Shown: in pieces, positions 1 to 11,429 of the stretch | Layout: every line of letters begins with the position of its first letter | Numbering within the stretch: position 1 is the stretch's first letter | Assembly (NCBI GenBank): GCA_018292915.2 | Contig: JACVVK020000382.1 | Location: 445,001-509,000 of the forward strand | Reading direction: 5' to 3' | Source of the DNA: Batillaria attramentaria | Taxonomy: Eukaryota; Mollusca; Gastropoda; Batillariidae | Length of the DNA stretch: 64,000 bases | Translations under genes and position numbers: made by a program | Notes under the pieces: generated by a model | Databases searched by the model: none | Told to the model about the DNA's origin: nothing | The model's input: only the letters and a program-made list of their open reading frames with translations

Positions 1-109
1 TTTCTTCTTTTTTTTAAAGCAGTTTACATATGATGACGTGATGTCGCAGTGGTAAGTAGGGTTCGAGCAACAACCTCCCCCCTCAAACCGGCCCAAGGAG
101 GTCCTTAGT

Positions 110-357
110 CTGTTTTGGAAATGTTCAGCCCACCAAATATGGAAAATAAATGCAATTCTAAATTCCGAAATTTAAATAGCTGAGCTGACCCTTCGCACCA
201 CGTGATTGTAATGTCACAGTGTTTATGTCCAGTGTGTGAGAGGATGCGTGCGATTCACGTGAGCGTGCGTGCTGGGTTCAGTTCGCAGCGCTTTGAGCCG
301 ATTCATAAAATTGGGTAAAGCGCCAATACAATACTTATTATTATTATTATTATTATT
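110..357 (+). mobile_element. SINE-D copy 1, 5'-incomplete
   Basis: AAATGTTCAGCCCACCAAAT, TGCAATTCTAAATTCCGAAA, AGCTGAGCTGAC, GGATGCGTGCGATTCACGTG and GCGCTTTGAGCCGATTCA, ending in (ATT)n. Matches the minus-strand copy at 33215-33640. Confidence 0.75.
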
Positions 358-550
358 ATCAGTCTTTTTTTTTTCAATTATTCAATCTTACTGCCATGTC
401 AAGTAAAATTATTTCACTGATGGCGTCTCGTCAGTTTTCACTGAACTTAAATGAAGTAAAGTTCTACTTGTACTCAGAAGATGGCCACACACCCGATGAG
501 CTACCGAGAGAAGAAATATATGCGAAACTGAGTTTGTTGTTATGGTTTTG

Positions 551-553
<3 letters not shown>

Positions 554-638
<85 letters not shown>
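554..638. repeat. (TG)n microsatellite
   Basis: Uninterrupted TG dinucleotide run of about 42 units. Confidence 0.97.
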
Positions 639-639
<1 letters not shown>

Positions 640-834
640 TTTTTTCGTTACTAGTTATATAGCAATGGCAATGTGGGACAGATTCACGTAACAAGCAACC
701 CAAGATCAAACAGAGAAAACACGCCGCTGCTTTCACACTAACATACACATTGCTGTAACGTCAACAACTTTGCTGAAGTTTACGTTCGCTAAACTCAGGA
801 TCCCTCATATCTAATAATTATTCTCTGACAAACA

Positions 835-1050
835 TCCCTTCCCTCTACAGCTTAAAGCACAACTAAACACACATCTTTTCAAACTAGCTTTTAATCTTTA
901 AGGTTAAACTCCACCGCCTGTAGTGATGTGTATAAATGTGTGCATGTGAATGTTGTGTGTATGCGTGAGCAAAAAGCGCGTTGAGTGCTTTTCTAAGCAG
1001 AACTCCGCGCTCTACAAGTGTATTATTATTATTATTATTATTATTGTGGC
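835..1050 (+). pseudogene. LINE ORF C-terminus and 3' tail
   Basis: A short frame LQLKAQLNTHLFKLAF resembles the F/LK..LKT.LF ending of L2/CR1-type LINE ORFs. It is followed by a 3' UTR with CGCGTTGAGTGC and CGCGCTCTACAAGTG and an (ATT)n tail. Confidence 0.6.
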
Positions 1051-1436
1051 CTTGAGCTTTGAAAGCGCTCGTACACAACAGTATAGGGATCGGCAAAGTG
1101 ATTTTGTTGTTCAGCTTGCTACGCGATGTTAATGTTTGCATTTTTCCGCCACATCTTCAACCTGAGACATGTGGTACCCAGGCACAAGCTGCACTGATGT
1201 CAACGTTTGCCAAAGCAATAAACAAAAACAATAACAAGAAAAAACAAGTAAAACTGAATTACTTGCACTCATTTTTCGATTTTTTGGGGTCAGTTTTTAA
1301 ATTTATTTTTGAGAACGTGAGTGCAGGACAAATTCATTCAAACCAGGTCATAAATTGAGATCAACTCCCTATGACATCGGGACTATCGTGAGCGAGCATT
1401 TGCGTTGCATATACGGATATATATATTCACTAGCAC

Positions 1437-1512
<76 letters not shown>
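1437..1512. repeat. (CA)n microsatellite
   Basis: Uninterrupted CA run; a (CAT)n tract follows at 1569-1595. Confidence 0.97.
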
Positions 1513-1513
<1 letters not shown>

Positions 1514-2165
1514 CTGCCACTCCACCTGTAGGATGGCTCAGAACGGTGGATGATATATAGTAAACACGTCGTCATCATCATCATCATCATCATCATAATC
1601 GTGCTTTATATCGCAGTATCCCAGCTGCACAGCTGAAAACTGATATCTTACCCAGTGAATATTCACAGCCGGTTTTTTATTTTTATTTTCTGTCATTAGC
1701 TATACCGTATTGCTTTGTCTTTTTTCTCTTTCCTACGCTTTTTGGAAAATTTCCTGAGACTAGTAGCTGACTGTATGTTTCTTGTGTGTGTGTTAGAACT
1801 CCTCGTGCACGTGTGTTCTGGTGTCCCTGTCTTCTCTACGGCCACCCACTGAACGGTGAATAGTTCTTCAACACCACCTGCCGACTACAGCTTGTGTGAA
1901 GTGACATACACAGAGAACAAAAACCTGGTGAAGCTGAGAGAGAGAGAGAGAGAGTCTGGGAGAAGGAGAAGGGTGGTTGCTGGTTGCCGGTTGCTCACTA
2001 GCTAATGGGAAGTAGGGTATGTTAGGAACTACTGATGTACTGATTGGGATTTTTGTTGTTGCTGTTGTTTTCATTTTGGTCCGCGAGACAGCCGGTTTAC
2101 TCTTATATGCTCGGTAATAATGCTCGCCCTTTTTTTCTTTAGTTTGTTGTTTTCTGTTGTTTTGA

Positions 2166-2166
<1 letters not shown>

Positions 2167-2196
<30 letters not shown>

Positions 2197-2199
2197 ATT
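2167..2199. repeat. (AAAT)n microsatellite
   Basis: About eight AAAT units. Confidence 0.95.
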
Positions 2200-3593
2200 G
2201 TATTGCCGCTCACGACCATGGTTTCGGGTCAACGGAACCCTCATGAGGTGAGCATGCATATATATCTTTTACTGTGACTATGCTGCACAGTCACGGAGAA
2301 ATCGATCACACACTAATAAACGGGGGACGTTTTTATATAAATAAATAAATTTTATAAAAAATCAATCTATCACTCAACCAATCAATAACTACCGGGCAGT
2401 CTGACTGGATTGAATAGTGTTCAGCTGGACTGGTGTTAGAGCAGCTATCGCATCCCCCATAACATGCCCGGCCATTAAGACCGTCTCCAATCACATTCTA
2501 TGAGACGTGAAACCCCACAAACCAACCAACCAGACACGTCGATCTACAATACTGAAAAATCTTGGATCTGCACAGGTGACACGCCTCAAGCTGTACGTGC
2601 AAGCATGGCACCAAACCCGTGAAGAGGAAGAGTAAAAAGGCCGTGGAGGAATTCCTTACACGACAGGAACGAACGACCTAACAGCGAGACACTTCAGGAC
2701 CTCACAACCTGCGAGGAATTCCAGCGTCTGTTAGGAGAGACTAAAGCTGATTTTCTCACATTCAAACCGATGCAGCTGCAAGTGTGAACTTTTGAAGAAG
2801 ATGAACACTCCAGCCGACGTGAAAAGTGAACAGCGGAGGAAGGTAAAGACACGATCAAGCTTGCTGTCTGACGGAACCCATTACGTGTCTGGTGTTTGAG
2901 AGAGCTCACCTGGAATGAAAGAAAGAAAGAAAGAAAATCTTGCTGCTACGATTCTCGGAAAAGATGTGCCACTGACCATCAGTGGTACGTCTAAGATGCC
3001 GGTAAATATCATTCAAGATTCAAGATTATGTTTTCCTTTAACCCCTTTTCAGGGTATGGAGGACGTCATATAGACATGTCACTGGCATTAGTGTGAAAAA
3101 AAAACCATTAAGTTCAAAGTGACAGAATTTTAAAATAAACGCTCAAACAATACATTCCAATTGCACACATACATATCTGGCATCAAGATCAACATACCCG
3201 ACTCAATTACGGCTGCAAATATTTGCTGGGTACGATATCAGGTTCCAGGCCTCGTATATGCCATTAGGACAAAACCAGTGATCAGCCAATCAAATTAAAG
3301 ACGGGTGGATCAGTGAACAACCAATCAAATGACGGGTACATCAGTGAACAACTAAAAATAATCGAACAAATGGAAATTGCTAGATGATTGTTGGTTTGAA
3401 TGCTTGAAATACACCCAAAAAATCAACCATATTAGAAAAATCAGCTGATCAATCGTTCGAGCATTCCATCAATCGAAACTCAGTCCCAGAATTCCAGTGG
3501 ACTACAATTATATCCACATCATGAATAAAACTTTTCTCAAGAACAACCATGTACAAGTGGATGATCCCTTAAGCTTCAATGTGGACAAGTTCT

Positions 3594-3872
3594 GGGCGCG
3601 CATGTAAAAGTCGGGGTTAGGGAGTTTAGCCCCGGGTTAGAGTCTAACCTCAAACTAAACTAGCTCTAGGGTTAAATTTTGTTTTTCTTTTAAATCAGGA
3701 AGCGGGTCCATTCCAGCAAGGTGCCTATGCCGTTATAGAAGGGTTTTATTTTGTCTTTCTTTCCTTTGATTCCTTTTTTATTTCATTTAGTTTTGGGGGT
3801 TTCTTTTGTCCTAGTCTGGGTTAGGCCCGTAGCCGTGGGTTGAATTAACCTCGAGTTTTACATACGGGCCCT
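3594..3872 (-). mobile_element. MITE-1 copy 1 (inverted)
   Basis: Reverse-orientation member: GGGCGCGCATGTAAAAG at the left, TTTTACATACGGGCCCT at the right, with the shared interior (CTAGTCTGGGTTAGGCCC; CCATTCCAGCAAGGTGCC) on the opposite strand. Confidence 0.78.
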
Positions 3873-4118
3873 GGGCCAGACGCACGTGCTTGTCCTGTGC
3901 CGGACAAGTGCAGCGGGACTCTTTGAAGTGGGTGCACGTGCGACACGCTCTAGCACCGAGTGGAGGAGAGTGTCAGGAAGGCAGCTGAGGTCTGGCAGGG
4001 TGTCATGAGGAAAACCTCCATGGCAATAGCATCCAGCTCTGGGCTAACGGGTGATCCTTGAGTACTTCCTAATGCTTGTACGCTGAAGGTTCCTCTCTGT
4101 CTGTCTGCCTGCCTGCCT

Positions 4119-4120
<2 letters not shown>

Positions 4121-4152
<32 letters not shown>

Positions 4153-4168
4153 GCCTCTTTCCTGCCTG

Positions 4169-4206
<38 letters not shown>
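4121..4206. repeat. Compound (CT)n with CCTG interruptions
   Basis: Two CT runs separated by GCCTGCCT spacers. Confidence 0.95.
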
Positions 4207-4208
<2 letters not shown>

Positions 4209-4460
4209 ATTCGTTTTAATTCAATTAAATTCAATTCAATTCAATTCAACTCAAACTACTTTATCGTCTGTTTAAGAAGTAAAATCTAAAACAGAAAATT
4301 GTCTCTGGACTCACATTATGCCCTGTCACATATTAAAAAGATTAAAAGAATACACAGTCATCAAAGATCTTGATAAAAAATATAAAAGTAATAGAATTAG
4401 CAAAATAGAATTAGAAGTAAAAATCAATATAACTTCACAATAAATGGAAAAAAAACAAAA
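4205..4460 (-). mobile_element. LINE-like 3' end, inverted
   Basis: (TTCAA)n followed by CTACTTTATCGTCTG and A-rich sequence, the inverted layout of a CAGAC..AATAAAG..(TTGAA)n 3' terminus. A related start lies at 9450-9620. Confidence 0.35.
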
Positions 4461-4469
4461 AACAATAAT

Positions 4470-4545
4470 CATATATATCAGCCGGGATTCGAACTCACGG
4501 TCCAGTTCACACAACGGGCAACGTTAAGAGGGAAGTCAGTGTGCT
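4470..4545 (-). mobile_element. SINE box-B fragment
   Basis: The minus-strand GTGAGTTCGAATCCCGGC box B region is preceded by degraded head-like sequence (AACGTTGCCCGTTGTG) and followed by AT-rich sequence. Confidence 0.4.
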
Positions 4546-4961
4546 GCCTGACGTTTTGTATGTCACAGAATACAGTTTCTTGCTATTGTTTGGCTCTTAC
4601 AAATGTCAGACAGCGCACGTCCTTGAAAACAGATTTGTCCAACCAAAACAGGCAATGGTTTCCAAAATCAAGATACGTTCACAAGCTGCATGCCAAAAAT
4701 CAAGCTCAGATGACGTAATCTTCCTACGGCGTCCTTCCCAACACCATACACAAAACTGTACACTACGTTATTCACGCCCTGGCACACGCCCAAGGATATG
4801 GTCAAAAACAGGTCACCCCTCAATTCAAAGCTGCCATTTTTCAATACATCAAACATCCCTCTTTTCACAAAAAAATCCAAAAAATCTAGGGACAAATGCA
4901 CTTTTAGCAACTCTTTTTTTTTTTTAAATCCAGGAAAAAAGGGACATTCATTTTAACAATG

Positions 4962-5264
4962 CAGGGCCCGTATGTATATAAAAGTCGAGGTTAATTTAAC
5001 CCAAGGCTACGGGCCTAACCCAGACTAGGACAAAAGAAACCCAAAAGCAAAATTAAATACAAAAGGAAGCGAAGAAAGAGAGAAAAAAAATCCTTCTATA
5101 ACATCACAGGCACCTTGCTGGAATGGACCCGCTTCTTGATTAATAAAAAATAAATAAATAAAAACCAATAGAAAATTTAACCGTAGAGCCATATAGTTTA
5201 GTTCGAGGTTTGACTCTAACCCGGGGCTAAAAGCCCTAACCTCGACTATTACATACGGGCCCAG
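4962..5264 (+). mobile_element. MITE-1 copy 2
   Basis: Same TIRs and interior as the intron-3 copy: CAGGGCCCGTATG at the left, ACATACGGGCCCAG at the right. The left TIR has a small duplication (GTATGTATATAAAAG). Confidence 0.8.
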
Positions 5265-5322
5265 GTCTTCTTACTCCCTAACCTGTCTAACTTAAATTCT
5301 GCTTTGTGACCTGTAGGACCCA

Positions 5323-5493
5323 CGGGTGCGAGGACGGGCGTTTGGCGGTTTAACGTCCTTTTCCGCCACATACGGGTGATATCAAAGACGGGGTAATGAT
5401 GAAAAAGCCAGCACAAATATTTGGCCCCCGCCGGGGTGCAAACTCACGATCCGAGCGTTAGAAGTCCACCATTAGGCCACCCCGGCTCCCCCT
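5323..5493 (-). mobile_element. SINE-A copy 1
   Basis: SINE-A is a ~175-bp tRNA-derived SINE: the head GGAGCCGGGATAGCCGAATGG (box A-like TAGCCGAATGG) runs to GTTCGAATCCC (box B), then comes TTTGTGCTGGCCTTTTTCTC, TTTGATATCACCCTTACG and GGAAAAGGACGTTAAAC, and a CCCAAACACCCACCC tail. This copy is inverted and flanked by the direct repeat TGTAGGACCCA (5312-5322, 5494-5504). Confidence 0.88.
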
Positions 5494-5504
5494 TGTAGGA
5501 CCCA

Positions 5505-6670
5505 AAGCCGTGTAGGAATTAGTAGTATACTGTGACCTACACCCCGTGCCATCGGCCGCCCAGTTCGGTTCTCACCTGCAACCCTGCAGGTCCTTACGTA
5601 TCTAAGATCGATGAGTGCGGACGGGTCGCTATCTGACCACGTGGCACCTACCCCTGCCACTAAATTGGCTGATGGACTGGCTCGCTTCTCGTGGCTGCCA
5701 CGTGATCTCGCGAGAGGTCTCAGATCGAGGCCGAGGCGTTATCGGTGTTAATCAAAAGCAGGGAACGGAACAGAGGCGGACAGGCTAGCAAGGGGTCTTC
5801 TCCCAGGGCAAACACATAACGTATGTGTCATCGCCAATTCGCACAACGGCCTCGGCGAGTACGGTTCAAAGATGGCGCCTCCCCGCGCGAGAGATAGACG
5901 CGTGAAATAACCCTGTCGTCTGCCTCTTCTCACTCATCGAAGACCAAGATTGTTGGCGAAAGTGGTTAGCGATTAATGGCCGCTCCATTCTAACGGGACA
6001 CCTTGTCGACTCGCACCCCGGTTATCTGCCCTTTGATCCCGAAGCCAGAACGGGGCGAGTGATTAGGTAGTGGAATTAACTAAAGGCGTCCTGACTGATT
6101 AAGACTTTCGGGAGCTGATGGCTCTAGGCTAGCATGATTGTACTTCGCGCTAGATAAGCGTGTTATAACAACTGGGAACTTTACGAATGCATATAACTGG
6201 AGAAATAATATTGATTTAAACAGTTTTTATTCATTTTGGACAGAAAATTCACTCACACAATCAGTTTCGACAATACCGAGCACAACAAGTTAAAAACTTA
6301 TGAATGTGCTCATAAGTACAAAGAAACATTTGCGGCGGAGTATTATAAGACAGATCTGTAAGAGATAAAGAAGAGAGAGGATAGAAAGAATGACCAATAG
6401 ATACAGTACAAAGAAAAATGCAGTGGGATTGCGTCTGCGACGGCGGCAGCGGGCCGGCGACTGGTATTGGAAATTGGAATTTAGGTGTCAAAGCGACCTG
6501 ATACTTCTATAAAGTGCTGTACAGTTTTAAAAATGTTTATATTGTCATTCAAAGGAAGACAGAGATTCCCTCCCTGGCATAATATTACCGTTATCAGATT
6601 CCTGTTGCTGGCAACGAACACATTAAACCAAAACCAAACCCCAAAAAACTAACAAAAAAAGGTCTTTGTT
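5505..6670. other. Unique, moderately GC-rich DNA; no gene seen
   Basis: No repeats recognised. 5940-6180 is dense in plausible factor motifs (CCCTTTGATC, a TCF-type site; GCGATTAATGG; GTGATTAGG), so it may be a regulatory element, but no conservation test was possible. Confidence 0.35.
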
Positions 6671-6722
6671 GGTTTAACGTCCTTTTCCACCACATAAGGG
6701 TGATATTAAAGACGGGGCAACC
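6671..6722 (-). mobile_element. SINE-A body fragment
   Basis: Only the GTTTAACGTCC..GGTGATATTAAAGACGGGGCAA portion remains, truncated where the next, oppositely oriented copy begins. Confidence 0.7.
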
Positions 6723-6723
6723 A

Positions 6724-6905
6724 GAGCCGGCCGGGATGGCCGAATGGTAGAGCGTTGGACTCTCAATGCTACGGACGTGAGTTCGAATCCCGACTCGGGT
6801 CAAACATTTGTGCTAGCATTTTTCTCGTTGCCCCCGTCTTTGATATCACCTTTACTTGGTGGAAAAGGACGTTAAACTCCCAAACACCCACCCACCCACC
6901 CACCC
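6724..6905 (+). mobile_element. SINE-A copy 2
   Basis: Full-length: head GAGCCGGCCGGGATGGCCG, box B GAGTTCGAATCCC, body TTTGATATCACC, tail of ACCC repeats. It faces the next copy head-outward, forming an inverted pair. Confidence 0.88.
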
Positions 6906-6956
6906 TCCACGTGTTGTTGTAGACCTGTCGTACCTGTTGAGACTTGAAACAGACGC

Positions 6957-7137
6957 TGGTGGGGTGGGTGGGTGTTTGGGAGTTTAACGTCCTTTTCCAC
7001 CACGTAAGGGTGATATCAAAGACGGGGCCACGGGAAAAAAAGGCCAGCACAAATATTTGGCCCCAGCCGGGATTCGAACTCACGACCCGAGCATTAAGGA
7101 TCCAACGCTCTACCATTCGGCTATTCCGGCTCCCCTT
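6957..7137 (-). mobile_element. SINE-A copy 3
   Basis: Full-length and inverted, bounded by the direct repeat AAACAGACGC (6947-6956 and 7138-7147). About 50 bp separates it from the + strand copy. Confidence 0.88.
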
Positions 7138-7494
7138 AAACAGACGCAAGTTGGATCCGGTACGAGACCGCTTATGTGTATCGCTTGTCGAAGTTCACAG
7201 CCACCATACGTCACAACTTTCATCACGTCTAAATTCGACCAGATAAGGTGTGCCCGTTACCGACACACGACGGCAGAACTATACTTTTGGCGACTTGCGA
7301 AACAAACTCAGTAAAAATATATACTGGGAAGAAAGATATAGACATGGTATTTCTGGTCAGTCTGCAAAGTTTTGTAGGGTTTGGGGGGAGCACATACACA
7401 GCACTGCTCAGTTGAAGGATAGACCCTTCACATGACTAGTGTCAAAGATCGCAATGTTGTGTAGCATGGAGATGTTTGTTAGCTAGAAAAGCTG

Positions 7495-7571
<77 letters not shown>

Positions 7572-7574
7572 GTG

Positions 7575-7650
<76 letters not shown>

Positions 7651-7654
<4 letters not shown>

Positions 7655-7786
7655 AATCAGCATACTCAGTTCTTTCTCCCCTCTTTTCAGTTTTCTGTTT
7701 GGAGCTGGGATAGCCGAATGGTAGAAAGTTGGACTCTCCATGCTCGGGTCGTGAGTTCGAGTCCGGCTGGGGCCAACTATTTGTGC
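7651..7786 (+). mobile_element. Leader plus SINE-A head, unit 1
   Basis: The leader TTATAATCAGCATAC..CTCTTTTCAGTTTTCTGTTT (7651-7700) precedes the SINE-A head GGAGCTGGGATAGCCGAATGG. The SINE stops at CCAACTATTTGTG, where its TGTG merges into a new (TG)n tract; the body is absent. Confidence 0.8.
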
Positions 7787-7800
7787 GTGCGCGCGCGTGC

Positions 7801-7866
<66 letters not shown>

Positions 7867-7871
<5 letters not shown>

Positions 7872-7992
7872 AATCAGCATACTTCTTTCTCCCCTCTTTT
7901 CAGTTTTCTGTTTGGAGCTGGGATAGCCGAATGGTAGAAAGTTGGACTCTCAATGCTCGGGTCGTGAGTTCGAGTCCGGCTGGGGCCAACTA

Positions 7993-7998
<6 letters not shown>
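7867..7998 (+). mobile_element. Leader plus SINE-A head, unit 2
   Basis: Near-identical to the unit at 7651 and also ending at CCAACTATTTGTG, so the pair is a tandem duplication including the intervening TG tract. Confidence 0.8.
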
Positions 7999-8076
<78 letters not shown>

Positions 8077-8085
8077 CGTGCGTGT

Positions 8086-8166
<81 letters not shown>

Positions 8167-8197
8167 CGTGCGTGTCAGTGTGTGTGTGTGTGCGTGC

Positions 8198-8265
<68 letters not shown>

Positions 8266-8510
8266 CTGTGTCTGTGTGTGTGTGTGTGTCTGTGTCTGTG
8301 TGTGTGTGTGTGACGTTGTTGTAATAGTCTGTATATATGTCACGTGTGTATGTAGTGCAACTGTCAGTATTTATGTACATGCCATATGTCTGTCTAGTGT
8401 ATGTAAACGTATGTCTTGTGTCAAATGCCAACAAGAAAGAAAAAGAACAGGTGGTTGTCGAAAAACAAATATAAAAATAAACCTCAAAGTGGTAGACTGA
8501 TTGTCTACAG

Positions 8511-8684
8511 GGGGGAGCCAGGGTGGTCGAATGGTAGAGCGTTGGACTTCTAATGCTCGGGTCGTGAGTTCGATCCCGGCTGGGGCCAAATATTGGTCTG
8601 GCCTTTTTCATCGTTGCCCCGTCTTTGATATCACCCTATGTGGTGGAAAAGGACGTTAAACCCCCAAACACCCACCCACGCACC
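8511..8684 (+). mobile_element. SINE-A copy with perfect 14-bp target-site duplication
   Basis: Full-length element from GGGGGAGCCAGGGTGG to CACCCACCCACGCAC. It is flanked by exact CTGATTGTCTACAG repeats (8497-8510 and 8685-8698), the hallmark of LINE-mediated retroposition. Confidence 0.92.
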
Positions 8685-9150
8685 CTGATTGTCTACAGTA
8701 CTATCTGCAGGTCTACAAAGGAAGTGCCACACCTCTACAACACGTGACGCACGGAGTATAGATATGTAACCGCATCAGTGTCACGCCCAAAATCTCCATC
8801 TTAGCACAGCACGTCGTGACCAGAAGGATTCAGCTGATCTACAGGAAGGTCATGATCGGGCGATGCGTTTCCACACTAGGGTTTTGTTTCCTGCCGTGCT
8901 GTGTTGACGTCAAGAAAAACGGCTCGTGAGGTTGACAATACCTTTCTGAACATGCGACCAGCCTGTCTTTAAAAACAGCAAGAAAGAAAAGACCCCCCCC
9001 CCCCCCAAAAAAAAAAGGGAATAAAAAACATGGCAAAATATTGCACAACATCCCCCCCCCCACCCCGCCTTCTCCCCTCAAAAAAAAAAAAAAAACCAGC
9101 AACAGCATTCAAACAAACAAAAGCAAACACAAAAGCAGCGAAACAACAAC

Positions 9151-9154
<4 letters not shown>

Positions 9155-9245
<91 letters not shown>

Positions 9246-9334
9246 CCTCTCTGGCACCTATGGAGGATGGCAAATCGACTGTACATGATATCGTACATTT
9301 CATGTGCGAAGGCGATTGGATAGTCCTACCTGAG

Positions 9335-9422
<88 letters not shown>
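9155..9422. repeat. (CA)n and (TG)n facing each other
   Basis: (CA)n at 9155-9243 and (TG)n at 9339-9422 are separated by ~95 bp of unique sequence. The two tracts are mutually complementary and could pair. Confidence 0.95.
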
Positions 9423-9423
<1 letters not shown>

Positions 9424-9444
9424 TGTCTGTATGGATATAATTTA

Positions 9445-9620
9445 GATTGGCAGTTCAATTCAGTTCCTTATTCAATTCAATATGACTTTACTGTCTGATT
9501 AATATCCGAACTTGATCTTCTGGCTCATTAACTGAAAACAAAGAGCAATCAACTCAAACATTCTTAAATTTCATTTCAGGAAAACGTCAAACAGAACATA
9601 CATTAAGAATACTATTAAAC
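9445..9620 (-). mobile_element. LINE-like 3' end, inverted
   Basis: TTCAATTCAATATGACTTTACTGTCTG with a downstream A-rich body, paralleling 4205-4460. Confidence 0.35.
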
Positions 9621-9699
9621 AATTCTTTACAGACAACGAAGTATATTTCTAATTTGAAAATAATAATAATAATAATCTCGTTAAACCAAGGTTACAACC

Positions 9700-10059
9700 G
9701 GTCTCGTGTTCAAGTCCCTATGCCAACAGTAGCAATTCCAACAATGTATACAAAGTAGACCAAACTGAAGCCAAGTGTACACAGACCGTAAAATGATCAG
9801 ACTGAGCGCAACAAACAGAAGGCGGCTCGCGTGCCTGTTGGAGGAAACAGAAGACGGGTTACAAAGGCTGTGCCGGCAGATGCCTTGCCAACACGACCCT
9901 CCTCTGTCGGCAATGCAGCAACAACTACACCGCCAGTGTTCGCGAAGACGACCGGGAGGGGAAAAGAGGGCAAGGAGGTGGAGAAGCTCAGCCTTCAGAT
10001 GACGCCGGATGTGAGCGAGCACAAGCTGTACCCTGGAGACGCCAGAACAAGATCTAGCG
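9700..10059 (+). other. Coding-like segment of unknown nature
   Basis: Two overlapping + frames (9775-10002 and 9831-10067) have non-repetitive composition (for example VTKAVPADALPTRPSS). No family was recognised and there is no matching splice context. A pseudogene or chance frame is equally possible. Confidence 0.2.
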
Positions 10060-10067
10060 TCATTTAG

Positions 10068-10246
10068 GTGGGTGGGGTGGGTGTTTGGGAGTTTAACGTC
10101 CTTTTCCACCACATATGGGTGATGTCAAAGACGGGGCAACAAGGAATAGGCCAGGACAATATTTGGCCCCAGCCGGGATTCGAACTCACGACCCGAGATT
10201 TGAAAGTCCAACGCTCTACCTTTCGGCTATCCCGGCTCCCCCCTCT
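10068..10246 (-). mobile_element. SINE-A copy
   Basis: Full-length inverted copy with direct repeats TCATTTAG at 10060-10067 and 10247-10254. Confidence 0.88.
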
Positions 10247-10319
10247 TCATTTAGACACAGACAGACACAGACAGGCAGACAGAGACACAGAGAGGCACAG
10301 GGAGATACACAGAGACGTG

Positions 10320-10340
10320 ACACAGAGACAGAGAGAGAGA

Positions 10341-10422
<82 letters not shown>
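10320..10422. repeat. (AG)n(CA)n microsatellite
   Basis: CAGA-rich start passing into a CA run; (AG)n also at 10845-10878. Confidence 0.95.
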
Positions 10423-10425
<3 letters not shown>

Positions 10426-10426
<1 letters not shown>

Positions 10427-10609
10427 GGTAGGGGTGTCTGGGAATTTAACGGTTTTTTTTTTTCACCACGTATGGGTGACATCAAAGACGGGGCAACGAG
10501 AAAAAGGCCAGCATAAATATTTGGCCCCAGCCGGGATTCGAACTCACGACCGTGACCCGAGCATTGAAAGTCCAATGCTCCGGTCTACCATTCGGCCCCC
10601 GGGGCTCCC
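10426..10609 (-). mobile_element. SINE-A copy in CAGA/CA-rich tract
   Basis: Inverted; the head has a small internal duplication (CACGACCGTGACCCG). It is embedded between (CA)n and CAGAGA repeats. Confidence 0.85.
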
Positions 10610-10669
10610 CAGACAGAGACAGAGACAGACACAGAGAGACAGACACAGAGACAGAGACACAGAGAGACG

Positions 10670-10842
10670 GGTGGGTGGATGGGTGTTTGGGGGTTTAACG
10701 TCCTTTTCCACCACATACGGGTGATATCAAAGACGGGGCAACGATGAAAAAGCCAGCACAAATATTTGGCCCCAGCCGGGATCGAACTCACGACCCGAGC
10801 ATTAGAAGTCCAACGCTCTACCATTCGACCACCCCGGCTCCC
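10670..10842 (-). mobile_element. SINE-A copy in CAGAGA tract
   Basis: Full-length, inverted, with flanking ACAGAGAGA on both sides consistent with a target-site duplication within the purine repeat. Confidence 0.87.
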
Positions 10843-10881
<39 letters not shown>

Positions 10882-11429
10882 TTTTTAAAAGCCGCAGAAA
10901 AAGTCCCCTTGGCATCGGGTCGAGGGTGACTGATTTATCTTATCTCTAAAGATGGGCAAGTCGGCAGTCTGCTCCCCACGCATTATTTATACCCGGGTTT
11001 GGGCAGGCACCAAATTACCCTCCCGCTCTCTGCCCATTTCTTCCCCCGCTTTCAATTTCTTATCGGGGACCTCATCGCGATAGACGCCCTGTTTTATGGA
11101 CCGAGGATCGGTGAGTGCCACTGACGACCTGCAAGTGATCCTCAATCGCTTTTCACTTCGGCTTCCTGCCCTCTTCTCTTTTAGGTGTTGATTGGGCGAC
11201 GGCAGTTTTTCTCTTTCCCTGCCAGGTTTATGTCCAACTTCACTGAGCTGGATCTAGTTCCCGTGTAGATCTAGCGGTACGGGAACCGGATGCCCCAAAG
11301 GCGCAGACACCCACTCAATCGTCAGGCAACGAGACATTTTTTTTTTTCCTTCCCCAACTCTTTTTGCCAGCTCCAGTGGTGTTCCTCCCAGGTCATGGGT
11401 GGAATCCACGGAGGGCTCGAAGGCTGGGG

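Larger units (their letters stand above)
1060..3590. other. No gene seen
   Basis: Apart from the listed (CA)n and (AAAT)n, this holds unremarkable sequence. 2560-2960 has a GAGGAATTCC repeat and ORFs without recognisable motifs. Confidence 0.5.
7440..8485 (+). mobile_element. TG-cored dispersed repeat, copy 1, with SINE-A insertions
   Basis: Left flank GATGTTTGTTAGCTAGAAAAGCTGTACATG, a long (TG)n tract (7499-8311, interrupted), right flank AGTCTGTATATATGTCACGTGTG to AAATGCCAACAAGAAAG. The same flanks enclose a simple (TG)n at 60065-60475. Here the tract also contains two leader-SINE-A units. Confidence 0.7.

Noticed and set aside
6769..7149. Protein-like frames with GIRTHDPSI / [19 protein letters not shown] motifs recurring across the window
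   Set aside because: These peptides come from the SINE-A tRNA head and body; every occurrence coincides with a SINE copy.
7476..8611. ORFs of 100-245 aa rich in CV or TH dipeptides
   Set aside because: Read-through of TG/CA microsatellites and SINE-A heads on both strands.
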